Shown here one piece after another: positions 16,319 to 24,714 of a stretch of 64,000 nt of DNA. The position numbers were made by a program, and so were the translations under genes. Position 1 is the first letter of the stretch. Each line of letters starts with the position of its first letter. Source of the DNA: Nocardia wallacei (GTDB taxonomy: Bacteria; Actinomycetota; Actinomycetes; Mycobacteriales; Mycobacteriaceae); contig NZ_JARWOP010000385.1 of assembly GCF_029868745.1 (NCBI RefSeq), positions 48,553 through 112,552 on the forward strand. The letters run 5' to 3'. The notes under the pieces were generated by a model that searched no databases, had not been told where the DNA came from, and worked only from the letters and a program-made list of their open reading frames with translations.

Positions 16319-18043
16319 TCACTTCGCGCCGTCGACGTGCACCGGCAGGTCGTCCGCCCACGGCTGCCGGGTCACCATGTCGGCCACCCGCACCACGCCG
16401 CGCTCGAATTCGCCGGTGGCCGCGTCGACCAAGCGGTACGCCTGCTCTTGCCGATGGATCGGCTGCGCGTCGAGCAGGATGACCCGCACCTCGCCGGGCT
16501 CGAATCGGCACCGGCGCTGCAGGGCCGCGATGAGCTGCTCGTTGTGCATGTGGCCGTCGCCGAAGTTCCAGCCGACAGCCGTGCTGCAGATGCGTTCGCC
16601 GTCGGTGATCGTGTACTCGTCCTCGCGGCCCTCCGGCAGGGCGCGGTGCACCAGGGTGAACAACGCGCGGCCGTGTGTGTTCATGGCGCGGAACGCGTAG
16701 CCGAGATAGAGCGGGATCTGCGCGCGGTCCTTGCCGTAGTACCGCTCCAGCTGAGCCTGCGGCATGCTGGCGATCGCGACGACGCCGGTCCCGATCTTCG
16801 CCGCGGCCGACGGTTTCACGCACCACAGGGTGGTGTCCCAGTTGCCGGCGTAGTACCGCATGCCCGGCAGGAAGGAAACCTTGCGCGGGAACAGGTTTCC
16901 GGCGACGACGGTCCCCGCGAGCACCACGAACAACACCGCCACCGGCACCGGATTGCCCAGATCGCCGAGCCCGATATCGGCGTGCGCGACGAACAGCGAT
17001 CCCATGCCGAAGATCATGAAGACGTTCCACTCCAGCGGGACGCCCATCGGGATGGCGGTCAGGATTCCCAGGTGGAACAGCAGCATGACCGCCGCGGCCA
17101 CCGTCGTGGGCCAGCCGCCGCCGGAGCAGAACAGCACCAGCGGCACCAGCATCTCCACCGCCGTGCTGGTGTGCGCCACGATTCGCGACCACCGCCCCGG
17201 TCGCAGGTCGTCGGGGAAGTTCTCGAAGAACTTCCGCTTGATCCACCGCGGCCGCATCACCGGACTGTTGGACATCATCGTGGACACCACGAACGGGAAG
17301 TGGTGGTTGAGCTTCGAGGTCGCCGCACCCATCCAGATGACCAGGAACACGACCTTGGACCCGACGAGCACATCGGCCCCGGCGAACAGGAAGGTAACCG
17401 CCAGCGTGGCGTACACCTCGCCGCGCGCCGCCAGGAAGATGACCTTGTCGCGCAGCCCGAGCACGGCCAGCACACCGAGGATCGCCACGATATGCCAGAC
17501 CGGCAGCAGGCCGACGGTGGTGTCCAGCTCCGGTACCGGCCCGGTGCCGTCGGCCAGCAGCGCCCACACCAGCAGCGCCAGCAGCGCCGCGTAGAGGGCG
17601 ACGTCCACCGGTGTCCGGGTGTCGCCCTCGGTCAACGGGATTCGGCCCGGCCAGGGCGGTAGCCGAATCGTCTTGGGGCGCAACCAATACAGGACCGACC
17701 CCATGGGCGGGAAGAACCGGTTGTTCAGCGGTCCGAAGCCGCAGCCGAGCCCGACCACCTCGAACAGCAGCGTGTACAGCACGACCTTCTCGAAGACGAT
17801 CGGCTCCGACCACCACGAGCCCACCCGGGTGAATCCGTCGATGCCGCTGGTGGTCAGCGCGAACAACCACCCGCCGAGGATGTAGAGGCAGATCTTGCCG
17901 ACATAGGACAGGTGCAGCACGACCGGAGTGCCGAAGCCCACCTCGGCCCAGTGCCGGGCCATCGGCCTGATTCGTTCGCTGCGACTGCCCCGGCTCCACT
18001 GCGCCATGTCGACCACGGGCAGATCGGGCTCGACAAACCCCAT
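16319..18043 (-). CDS. DUF3556 polytopic membrane protein
   Basis: This 574-residue integral membrane protein has about ten hydrophobic helices and a soluble C-terminal third (about residues 420-574). The N-terminus (MGFVEPDLPVVDMAQW) and the segment LNNRFFPPMGSVLYWLRP are characteristic of the DUF3556 family found in Mycobacterium, Nocardia and relatives. The function is unknown. The ATG at 18043 has a strong GGAGGG site 6 bp upstream; the 12-residue in-frame extension is rejected. It heads an operon with the thiolase-crotonase fusion. A perfect KstR-type 14-mer lies about 52 bp upstream, which suggests a link to sterol or related lipid catabolism. Confidence 0.85.
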   Translation of the reverse strand: MGFVEPDLPVVDMAQWSRGSRSERIRPMARHWAEVGFGTPVVLHLSYVGKICLYILGGWLFALTTSGIDGFTRVGSWWSEPIVFEKVVLYTLLFEVVGLGCGFGPLNNRFFPPMGSVLYWLRPKTIRLPPWPGRIPLTEGDTRTPVDVALYAALLALLVWALLADGTGPVPELDTTVGLLPVWHIVAILGVLAVLGLRDKVIFLAARGEVYATLAVTFLFAGADVLVGSKVVFLVIWMGAATSKLNHHFPFVVSTMMSNSPVMRPRWIKRKFFENFPDDLRPGRWSRIVAHTSTAVEMLVPLVLFCSGGGWPTTVAAAVMLLFHLGILTAIPMGVPLEWNVFMIFGMGSLFVAHADIGLGDLGNPVPVAVLFVVLAGTVVAGNLFPRKVSFLPGMRYYAGNWDTTLWCVKPSAAAKIGTGVVAIASMPQAQLERYYGKDRAQIPLYLGYAFRAMNTHGRALFTLVHRALPEGREDEYTITDGERICSTAVGWNFGDGHMHNEQLIAALQRRCRFEPGEVRVILLDAQPIHRQEQAYRLVDAATGEFERGVVRVADMVTRQPWADDLPVHVDGAK

Positions 18044-18094
18044 CGGACCCTCCGTTCCATCCTGCGGACGGGCGGTCACGCTATCACAGCAAAC

Positions 18095-18108
18095 TAGAAC
18101 TTGTTATA
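18095..18108. promoter_or_regulatory. KstR-like operator
   Basis: The 14-mer TAGAACTTGTTATA fits the KstR consensus TnnAACnnGTTnnA at every fixed position. It lies 52 bp upstream of the DUF3556 start and overlaps the stop codon of the next LLM gene (18104-18106). KstR represses cholesterol-catabolic genes in mycobacteria and rhodococci. Confidence 0.55.
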
Positions 18109-19135
18109 GAAATGCCTCGCGCTGCTGACCGGAACCGTGCACCGCCGCCGCGCCGTCGGCCGCCCCGGTCAATTCGACCGACCGCACGCGGTCGTCGATC
18201 CCGGTGGCGCCGTGGGCCAGGATGAGTTCGTCGGCCTGGATGGACGCGGCGAACTCGCCCAGGAACTCGTGCACCTCGGCGGGCGTGCCGACGGCGGTGT
18301 ACCGGGTCATCGACGCGAGCGACTGCCCGTTGGGAGAGGCGAGGAACGCATCGATCTCGGCGTCGCTGAAATCGGGGCCGGCCGCGCCGCGCCGGATCAT
18401 CATGCGGGCGCGGGCACGGTAGGCGATCGTCTTCTGCTCGACGGCCGCGTCGTGGTCCTCGGCGGCGAACACGTTGGCGCCGGCCATCACGTAGGGCTCG
18501 GCCAGTTGCCGCGACGGCCGGAAGGTGTCCCGGTAGACCTCGACCGCCTGGTGCAGCGCGTCCGGGGCGAAGTGGGAGGCGAAGGCGTAGGGCAGGCCCA
18601 GATGCGCCGCGAGCTGGGCGCCGAACAGCGACGATCCCAGAATGTAGAGCGGCACAACGCCTTCGGCGCGCGGCACCGCCTGCACGCCCGGCACCCGTGT
18701 CTCGCCCGTCAGGTAGCCCTGCAGTTCCAGCACGTCCTGGGGGAATGAATCCGCCGAGGAGGGATTGCGGCGCAGCGCCAGCATCGTCTTCTGGTCGCTG
18801 CCCGGCGCCCGGCCGAGGCCCAGATCTATCCGGCCGGGGAACAGGGTCTCCAAGGTCCCGAACTGTTCCGCGATCACCAGCGGCGAATGGTTGGGCAGCA
18901 TGATGCCGCCCGCGCCGAGCCGGATGGTGTCGGTATGCGCCGCGACGTAGCCGATGAGCACGCTGGTGGCACTGGACGCGATCGAGCCCATGTTGTGGTG
19001 CTCGGCGTACCAGACCCGCCGGTACCCGCTGCGCTCACCGGCGCGCGCCAGCGCCACGCTGTTGGCGAAGCTGTCGCGAGCGGTGCGGCCGGGTTCTATC
19101 GATGCCAGGTCGAGAAGGGACAGGGCGGTGGCCAT
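18104..19135 (-). CDS. LLM class flavin-dependent oxidoreductase
   Basis: The 343-residue protein is a luciferase-like TIM barrel of the single-domain alkanal-monooxygenase-like group: N-terminal LSLLDLASIEPG, YAEHHNMGSIASSATSV (about residues 46-62), MLPNHSPLVIAEQFGTLETLFPGRIDLGLGRAPG. These proteins probably use FMNH2 or F420 on unknown substrates. The ATG at 19135 has GGAAAGG upstream; the 38-residue in-frame extension overlaps the ArsR gene and is rejected. The gene follows the ArsR regulator by 37 bp and is likely co-transcribed with it. Confidence 0.88.
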   Translation of the reverse strand: MATALSLLDLASIEPGRTARDSFANSVALARAGERSGYRRVWYAEHHNMGSIASSATSVLIGYVAAHTDTIRLGAGGIMLPNHSPLVIAEQFGTLETLFPGRIDLGLGRAPGSDQKTMLALRRNPSSADSFPQDVLELQGYLTGETRVPGVQAVPRAEGVVPLYILGSSLFGAQLAAHLGLPYAFASHFAPDALHQAVEVYRDTFRPSRQLAEPYVMAGANVFAAEDHDAAVEQKTIAYRARARMMIRRGAAGPDFSDAEIDAFLASPNGQSLASMTRYTAVGTPAEVHEFLGEFAASIQADELILAHGATGIDDRVRSVELTGAADGAAAVHGSGQQREAFL

Positions 19136-19172
19136 CGGACGCTGCCTTTCCTGTGGTCGGGGCACGCGCGGT

Positions 19173-19466
19173 TCAGAGCGCGTGGTGGAGTTGCTCGGTG
19201 AAGGCCCGGATGCGGGCCTCGTCGCGGCGGTAGTAGGTCCACTGCCCACGCCGGGTGGCGGACAGGAATCCGGCGCGCTGCAGGATCGCCAGGTGCGCCG
19301 ACATGGTCGACGCCGAGGTCCCCGCCTTCTGCTGGAGGAGCCCGACGCACACGCCGAGACCCGCCGTATCCGCGCCGCGCTCCGGGAAGTTCGCGTCCGG
19401 GTCCTTGAGCCACTCCAGGATGCGCAGCCGAGTCTCGTTCGACAGGGCCTTGCACTCGTCGAGCAT
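19173..19466 (-). CDS. ArsR family transcriptional regulator
   Basis: This protein of about 97 residues is almost entirely a winged helix-turn-helix (LSNETRLRILEWL, then STMSAHLAILQRAGFLSATRRGQWTYYRRD). A Cys at about residue 40 is present, but the metal motif CxC of ArsR/SmtB is absent, so the inducer need not be a metal. The start may be the ATG at 19466 or a GTG at 19475. It is the first gene of an operon with the LLM oxidoreductase. An inverted repeat just upstream is a probable autoregulatory site. Confidence 0.85.
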   Translation of the reverse strand: MLDECKALSNETRLRILEWLKDPDANFPERGADTAGLGVCVGLLQQKAGTSASTMSAHLAILQRAGFLSATRRGQWTYYRRDEARIRAFTEQLHHAL

Positions 19467-19483
19467 CGTCACCACCGTTCGCT

Positions 19484-19503
19484 ATTTCGCTAATAAACGA
19501 AAT
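19484..19503. promoter_or_regulatory. ArsR operator candidate, ATTTCG-N8-CGAAAT
   Basis: A perfect inverted repeat (6-bp arms, 8-bp AT-rich spacer) lies 18 bp upstream of the ArsR start. The position and size fit an ArsR-family operator controlling the ArsR-LLM operon. Confidence 0.5.
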
Positions 19504-19593
19504 TACGCCCCCGGCGGCCATCGAGCACCATGACGATGCTCACTGCCCGACAGCTTTACCTGATGCGAAGGTCGAGGCCTGTCGACCCGGGGG

Positions 19594-20517
19594 GTGGCGG
19601 ACTATGGTGAGGGTGTGGTACCGGAGCCAGGCGAGCGTTTCGCGGGATTTCTGCTGCGAACCCGGCTCGGCCGAGGCGGCAGCAGCGAGGTGTTCCTTGC
19701 CGAGGACATCGAACGGTCGCGCCCGGTGTCACTGAAGATTCTGGGGCCCGAGGCCAGCCGTTCCGCGGCGGCGCGGGCGCGGTTCGTGCACGAGTTCGAC
19801 ATCCTGTCGGCCTTGCGCCATCCCCATATCGTGCGCATGTACGACCACGGCGAAACCGCCGGGCGGCTCTGGTCGGCACACGAATACGTCGCGGGCACAA
19901 CGGGTTTGGAACTCGTGCGGATGCCGCACCAGAATCCGCACCTGGCCCGGGTGCTGCCGCTGCTGACCCGGGTGGCGGCGGGTCTGGACTTCGCGCACGC
20001 CAACGGCGTGGTTCATCTCGACGTCAAACCGGCGAACGTGCTCGTCGGCACGAATCGTCGTGCGACGGTGAAGATTTCCGACTTCGACCAGTCCCGCTGG
20101 CTGGATCGGCCCGAGCCGCCGCTGGCCACCGACGGCCTCGTCGTCGTCTCGGTGCCGTATGCCGCACCGGAACTGCTGAAAGCGGGCACGATCTCGCCCG
20201 CAACCGATCAGTACGCCCTGGCCTGTTCCGCGATCGAACTGCTCACCGGGAGACCGCCGTTCCCGCGCGGGGACCTGATGACCACCGCGCAGGCCCAGCT
20301 CCACGACGCGCCGCCCGACCTGTCCGAGCGCAAGCACTGGATTCCGCCCGAGGCCGACGCCGTTCTGCACCGCGCACTCGCCAAGGACCCCGCCGACCGC
20401 TATCCCACGTGCGCCGAACCGATCCGGCTGCTCACCGAGGCCCTCCGCGACATCGACCCGCGCCCCCTCGCTCCGCTGCGAAACCGCGTGACGGCCGCGT
20501 TCAGCCGAGTGGGCTAG
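19594..20517 (+). CDS. soluble Ser/Thr protein kinase with DFD in place of DFG
   Basis: The 307-residue protein is a Hanks-type kinase domain with little else and no transmembrane or sensor domain. It has the glycine loop (LGRGGSSEVF, about residues 25-34), ATP-binding Lys48 (VSLKIL), catalytic loop HLDVKPANVL with Asp143, Lys145 and Asn148, and an APE-like PYAAPE. The metal-binding motif reads DFD (163-165), so Asp163 is kept but the Gly is lost. The domain may be active or may have weak, regulatory activity. A GTG at 19615 is an alternative start. No obvious substrate, FHA or phosphatase gene is adjacent. Confidence 0.85.
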   Translation: MADYGEGVVPEPGERFAGFLLRTRLGRGGSSEVFLAEDIERSRPVSLKILGPEASRSAAARARFVHEFDILSALRHPHIVRMYDHGETAGRLWSAHEYVAGTTGLELVRMPHQNPHLARVLPLLTRVAAGLDFAHANGVVHLDVKPANVLVGTNRRATVKISDFDQSRWLDRPEPPLATDGLVVVSVPYAAPELLKAGTISPATDQYALACSAIELLTGRPPFPRGDLMTTAQAQLHDAPPDLSERKHWIPPEADAVLHRALAKDPADRYPTCAEPIRLLTEALRDIDPRPLAPLRNRVTAAFSRVG

Positions 20518-20532
20518 GAGTATTTCGAAGAC

Positions 20533-21096
20533 TCAGCGGCGGACGCGATAGCGAATATGAGTAGCCGCAGGCGTATTGATCACCTCGACAACTTCGAGTT
20601 CGATCTCCGACGGCAACACATCGAACAAGCGATGCCCACGACCGAGCAACACCGGAATCAAATGGATCTGCACTTCATCCAGCACCCCGGCGGCCAACGC
20701 CTCCCGCACGGTGTACGCGCCGCCACGTATCTGCACATCCCGCTGCCCCGCAGCGGCTTTCGCCTGTGCCATCGCGCTTTCGATCCCGTCCCGCACGTAG
20801 GTCACCAGCGGATAGCCCCAGCGAGCCGCCGGCGAAGGCGGCCGGTGGCTGGGCACAAAGATCGGGCTACCGTTGTGATCACCACCCCAGTGGTCCATCA
20901 GTTCGGCAGTCCGCCGGCCCGACAGCACCGCACCCGCAGCGTTCCACTCCTCCTGAAAACGCCCGACCGGCCCGGACACATCGGTCTCATCGGCCCACCG
21001 GTGCAACCGCTCACCGTCCTCGCCGCCGAGGAAGTCATCGGAATCTGCGATATACCCGTCGAGCGACATCGACATATCCAGCACTGATACAGACAT
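20533..21096 (-). CDS. dihydrofolate reductase / RibD C-terminal family protein
   Basis: The 187-residue protein belongs to the RibD-type reductase family: SVLDMSMSLDGYIAD at the N-terminus, GAVLSGRRTAELMDHWGG, and the GGAYTVREALAAGVLDEVQIHLIPVLLGRGHRLF core near residues 125-160. Members reduce pteridine- or riboflavin-precursor-like substrates with NADPH, but most small ones, like this, have no assigned role. The ATG at 21096 fits the family N-terminus; the in-frame extension to 21225 is rejected. It stands between the kinase (convergent, 15 bp) and the NmrA gene (same strand, about 145 bp). Confidence 0.85.
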   Translation of the reverse strand: MSVSVLDMSMSLDGYIADSDDFLGGEDGERLHRWADETDVSGPVGRFQEEWNAAGAVLSGRRTAELMDHWGGDHNGSPIFVPSHRPPSPAARWGYPLVTYVRDGIESAMAQAKAAAGQRDVQIRGGAYTVREALAAGVLDEVQIHLIPVLLGRGHRLFDVLPSEIELEVVEVINTPAATHIRYRVRR

Positions 21097-21242
21097 AGTT
21101 GGCTCTTTCGTGTTCGGACTCGCACAGTCCACGCGGACGTATTCGATATGACGACGTCGCGCAGTCGAATTCATCGCCGCGCCTGGTACTCCAGCCGTCC
21201 GGGACCGCCACGCCGGCAAGATCACGGCCTACGGCTGGAGTG

Positions 21243-22133
21243 CTAGGAACGGACCCGGTCCGCGGGCGTGGTCCAGCCGGTGGAGCGGATCCACTCGGGC
21301 AGGTCCCGGGTGGTTGGCTCGATCGCCTTCACTGCTGCCAGGTCCGACGGGTGTTCGGGCGCCTCGGCGAACTGACGGAACATCGCCTTGTCGAGGTCGT
21401 TGCCGAGGACGCTCAGCGGCAGGGTCTCGTAGCGTGCCGGTAGCCCGGCGCGCGCGCCGAACGCGGCGGCGATCTGGGGGCCCGTCGGCTGGTCGCCGAT
21501 GAGCTCGATGGCTCCGCCGGGCACGTCCGCGGTGTCGAGCAGGATCGCGGCGGCGACCTGGCCGATGTCCTTGATCGAGATCATCTTCAGGGGGATGTCG
21601 TTCGGCAGCGGCATCCTCACCACGATCGTTCCGTTCTCCAGGCTCGGCGCCATCACGGTCGCGAAGTTCTCCATGAAGGCGGTCGGGCGAACCATCGTGG
21701 CCCTCAGGCCGGAAAGCTTCAGGTATTCCTCGATCCGGTGCTTCGAGTCGTGGTGCGGCACACCCGTTTCGCGATCCGCTCCGAAGACCGAGTTGAACAC
21801 GACGTGAGGCACGCGCGCTGCGGCCGCCGCATCGACGAGGGCGGTGCCCACTCGGACCTCCTCCTCGATCTCCTCGAGGCTGTTCGCCTCCGGGGTCATG
21901 AAGTAGAACGCGTCGACCGCCTCCAGCGCGGCGACCGTTGACGCCGGATCGTCGATCCGGACGGTCGCCAGCTCGACGCCGCGGGCGGCCAGCGCCTGCG
22001 CTCGATCGGACCCGGGGGTGCGGACGAGGGCCCGCACCCGCGCTCCTCGGGCCAGGAGCGCGTCGACGACCGCCCCGCCCTGCTGTCCCGTCGCACCGAA
22101 GACCGCGATCGCACCGTTTTCCCGCGTGACCAT
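21243..22133 (-). CDS. NmrA-like NAD(P)-binding protein
   Basis: This 296-residue atypical short-chain dehydrogenase has the Rossmann motif GATGQQGG (residues 13-20) and the NmrA pattern of a substrate or regulatory domain (TAFMENFATVMAPSLENGTI). It lacks the YxxxK catalytic pair of classical SDRs, as NmrA and HSCARG proteins do. It could act as a redox sensor or as a quinone reductase. The ATG at 22133 has a GAGAGGTGA ribosome site. It lies downstream of the MarR gene on the same strand, and the gap holds tandem palindromes that probably bind that MarR. Confidence 0.85.
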   Translation of the reverse strand: MVTRENGAIAVFGATGQQGGAVVDALLARGARVRALVRTPGSDRAQALAARGVELATVRIDDPASTVAALEAVDAFYFMTPEANSLEEIEEEVRVGTALVDAAAAARVPHVVFNSVFGADRETGVPHHDSKHRIEEYLKLSGLRATMVRPTAFMENFATVMAPSLENGTIVVRMPLPNDIPLKMISIKDIGQVAAAILLDTADVPGGAIELIGDQPTGPQIAAAFGARAGLPARYETLPLSVLGNDLDKAMFRQFAEAPEHPSDLAAVKAIEPTTRDLPEWIRSTGWTTPADRVRS

Positions 22134-22158
22134 GTCGTCACCTCTCGCTAGGGCATGG

Positions 22159-22209
22159 CATGAACCCAACTAGTTCATGCCATGAACAATACTTGTTCAT
22201 GGCATGAAC
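22159..22209. promoter_or_regulatory. tandem MarR operators, CATGAAC-N7-GTTCATG twice
   Basis: Two inverted repeats of identical form, CATGAAC-N7-GTTCATG, occupy 22159-22179 and 22181-22201, 22 bp apart centre to centre. A further CATGAAC at 22203-22209 extends the second. They lie 26 bp upstream of the NmrA start and downstream of the MarR gene, at the NmrA promoter. Confidence 0.7.
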
Positions 22210-22251
22210 TTGTGCCAAGCATGAGGGTGCCCAGGAGGACTGCGCGGTATG

Positions 22252-22677
22252 TCAGGACGAGGTGGACGCCGAGACATCCGACCTGTCCACGATGGCCGTG
22301 GCCAGGCGTTCGAGGTCGCGCTGGTCGTCGGCGTCGAGGTTCTCCGCGACGTCGGGCAGGCGCTTGGCGGTCTCGGCGAACACCGCCTCGGCGAGCACCT
22401 TCCCCGCGGGCGTCACGCTGAGCATGATGACCCGCCGGTCGTGCTCCGAACTCGCTCGGCTGACCAGGTCGCGCCGCTCGGTGCGATCGACGAGCTGGCT
22501 CAGCGCGTTCTTGGTCATCCCGAGCGCGGCGGCGAGGTACGCCATCTGCCGCGGCTCGTCCTTGATCGCGCACAGCAGCGTGGCCTGTAAGGAAGTCAGG
22601 TCGTACTCGGCGCAGATCTGCGCGTACCTCCGCTGGATCAGGACCGAGAGCCAGAAGAGCTTGTCGCCGTAGTCCAC
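22252..22677 (-). CDS. MarR family transcriptional regulator
   Basis: The 141-residue protein is a typical MarR winged-helix dimer: LTSLQATLLCAIKDEPRQMAYLAAALGMTKNALSQLVDRTERRDLVSRASSEHDRRVIMLSVTPAG includes the recognition helix and the DxRxxxLxLT-like wing. It has Cys22 and Cys36, and a thiol switch is possible but not shown. It is upstream of the NmrA gene and probably represses it through the CATGAAC palindromes between the two genes. MarR-NmrA pairs often respond to quinones or electrophiles. Confidence 0.88.
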   Translation of the reverse strand: MDYGDKLFWLSVLIQRRYAQICAEYDLTSLQATLLCAIKDEPRQMAYLAAALGMTKNALSQLVDRTERRDLVSRASSEHDRRVIMLSVTPAGKVLAEAVFAETAKRLPDVAENLDADDQRDLERLATAIVDRSDVSASTSS

Positions 22678-23214
22678 TCCCGCCGCCCCTAGTCTGGTGC
22701 CGAATGGCCAGTATACCGAGGCCGACCGGCTTGCCCGACCGTCCAGCTGCCCGCGAGGCCTGGTCGATTCGGCGCCGACGCCACCAACTCCGAGCCCGCA
22801 CCACCCGCTGTCGGCACCCCGCTCCCCGGCCCGGGCGGCGCGGTCGCCCGTGGATAGCTGTGCGCGCTCTGATCGCCGCCGCGGCGTCGGCTACCGTTCG
22901 CCACGCCGCCGAAATCGTAACTCTACCGGTACCTTTCGCAAGGAATTGGTCGTTGTTGTCCGGTATTCTCGATCCAGCAAAAGACACGCCGAACGACTCG
23001 CCAGAGATTTGCTGAAAGTGGTTGCGGTGGCTCTAGAGTGCGTATGCGCCGCCGTGCACGGGTGTCTCCGGGGTGGAGTCGGCGAACTGCCCACCCGGGG
23101 TCGGTGGCGCCGCGTGCGGTGGGGAGGCCCCCGAGGAAGGCGGCTTCCCCACCGGCACCGAAGCTTTCGCGAAAGTCGTTGTGCGAGGCGGTAAACAGCT
23201 GGAGGAGTGGTGGT
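22678..23214. other. 537-bp intergenic region with a perfect 12-bp palindrome
   Basis: I can support no gene here; open frames in it have poor start sites and arginine/proline-rich shadow composition. The perfect palindrome CTTTCGCGAAAG at 23164-23175 lies about 40 bp before the next gene and could be an operator. The region marks the change from typical genome sequence to the 23-26 kb block and could hold a junction, but I see no att-like repeat. Confidence 0.4.
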
Positions 23215-23577
23215 ATGGGGTCGCAATCGGGTGCATTGGATTTCGTGGAGGAGGTGACCGCCCGCTACGGGTCGGTGGAGGCATACTTCGCCCAGTTACG
23301 CGCCGAGGTAGACGAGCCGGACGAGGAGCCCACCGAACAACTCCCGGTAATCGAACGACTACCCCGATCATCGAACGCAGCGACGCAACAGCAACCCGAC
23401 ATCGCCGCGCAACCCACTCCCCGGCAAGCGACGCAACCCACGGACCGGACAGCGTATTCGCAGCTACAGAACGCACGAGTGCAGCAGGGGGCGCCTGCAC
23501 AACAGGCAGTGGCGGATTCAGGCCGGAAACGCAACGCGGCCGCGGCGGTATGGCGGCGCTTGACCGGTCGCGGTTGA
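23215..23577 (+). CDS. small acidic-to-basic protein of unknown function
   Basis: This 120-residue protein starts at an ATG with a strong GGAGGAG site 7 bp upstream. Residues 1-45 look ordered (LDFVEEVTARYGSVEAYFAQLRAEVDEPDEEP). The middle is Gln/Pro/Thr-rich and probably disordered, and the C-terminus is basic (RKRNAAAAVWRRLTGRG). I recognise no family. The layout resembles small accessory proteins of actinomycete plasmids and conjugative elements, but that is only an impression. It converges with the coiled-coil nuclease-like gene. Confidence 0.65.
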   Translation: MGSQSGALDFVEEVTARYGSVEAYFAQLRAEVDEPDEEPTEQLPVIERLPRSSNAATQQQPDIAAQPTPRQATQPTDRTAYSQLQNARVQQGAPAQQAVADSGRKRNAAAAVWRRLTGRG

Positions 23578-23671
23578 AACAACGCGCGGCCGCGCATGGG
23601 ATCCGCCGCTCGCCGGCGGCCAATCGTGTGAGTCGACAGGGTGGGACGTTGGCCGGTGGAGAGTCATCGGC

Positions 23672-24692
23672 TCAGTCGCGGGTACGTTCTCGTTCACCGC
23701 GCTCTCGTTCCCGCCCTTCTCTGCCGCCGCGAGTCCTGCCCGCTTGCGGTGGTTCTCGGTGCGGCGATTCGATTCCGGGTGTCGGCTGACCGACCCGCAT
23801 TATGTCTGCTACCTCACGGACCATCTCGCCAGGTTCTCTGTTGGTCGCCGCATCGCGTGCTCGCGTCGCGTGCTCCGCGAGCCGATCGGCCGCCTCACGC
23901 TGCTCCTGCCGCGCCTTCTCGTCGGCCCGGTCCCGTTCCCTCTGCTTCAATTTCTCGGCGGCGTCGGCTTCTTCGCGTGCCCTTGCCGGACTGTCTACGT
24001 TCGACTCCCGGCCGCGAGACAACAAAGCTCTGTACTTTTCCGCGAACTCCCGCGCCACTCGTTCGGCCACTTCCCCTTTGGACTCGTGCACGCTCCTCGC
24101 GGGCTTCTCGCTCACGCTCCGCCCTTTCCCTCTCTTCTCTCGCCTTGACTTCCCTCTGGCGTACGATCTCCCGGATATTCGCGAGTCGTTTCCGGGCGCG
24201 GTCCGCACGATCCAGCTCATAGGCTCGTACCAATTCGAGCTGCTTGGAGGCGAGCGACCGGCCTATTTCGATCGCTCGGAGTGCATCCGCGCGAGAAATT
24301 ACTTCATGGCGGAATCTACCGGGGAAATCCCGCTGAATGGCGCGTAGATCCGCAAGTACCGTGGCGGGCATCCTCTCACCTGCCACAGTTTCCCAACCGC
24401 TGCGCGTAAGCTGACCAGTTTCGAGCGCTGTACGCTCTATACGGAGCTGCTTTCTGGTCTCAACTTCATTTATTCGTCCGGACTTTCGTTCGACGCTTCT
24501 CGTTCCCCGGCCCTCGGTGCGCGCCGAGTCGAGTCGTCGCCGTTCCTGGTCTGGACCGACTCGGATTTCAAACTGTCTGACCCAGCCTTTTTCGGCCGTC
24601 TCTCCGCGAATATGTGCGCGACCAAGCTCAAAATAAAGGCCGCGTTCATAATTTGATAGATCCCGTCGCGCGGCGTCGTACTCGTCCGACAC
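23672..24692 (-). pseudogene. coiled-coil protein with PD-(D/E)XK-like nuclease core, frameshifted
   Basis: The gene reads in two frames. Frame 1 (GTG 24692; an ATG at 24746 is possible) gives GLYFELGRAHIRGETAEKGW, then RRLDSARTEG and VERKSGRINEVETRKQL, an Asp and Glu-x-Lys spacing like a PD-(D/E)XK nuclease. A Glu/Arg-rich helix follows. Near 24075-24100 the coil continues in the +1 frame (SKGEVAERVAREFAEKYRALLSRG ...), which stays open to 23672. The joined product would be about 340 residues. The junction is beside a CCCCTTT run on the + strand. This could be a real frameshift or a sequencing error. The start lies 22 bp after the upstream stop. Confidence 0.6.
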
Positions 24693-24714
24693 AGTCCCCC
24701 CAGGCTGGGTTGAA

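Noticed and set aside
22166..22179. AACTAGTT in the MarR-NmrA gap as a KstR site
   Set aside because: The outer T and A of the KstR consensus do not match, and the bases are explained by the CATGAAC palindromes.
22697..23194. Overlapping open frames on the + strand upstream of the 120-residue protein (at 22697, 22704, 23073)
   Set aside because: They lack ribosome sites, have Arg/Pro/Gly-rich shadow composition and overlap each other; only the ATG at 23215 has a strong site.
24060..24110. Programmed +1 ribosomal frameshift in the nuclease-like gene
   Set aside because: No in-frame stop or classical slippery codon lies at the junction; mutation, phase variation or sequencing error is simpler.
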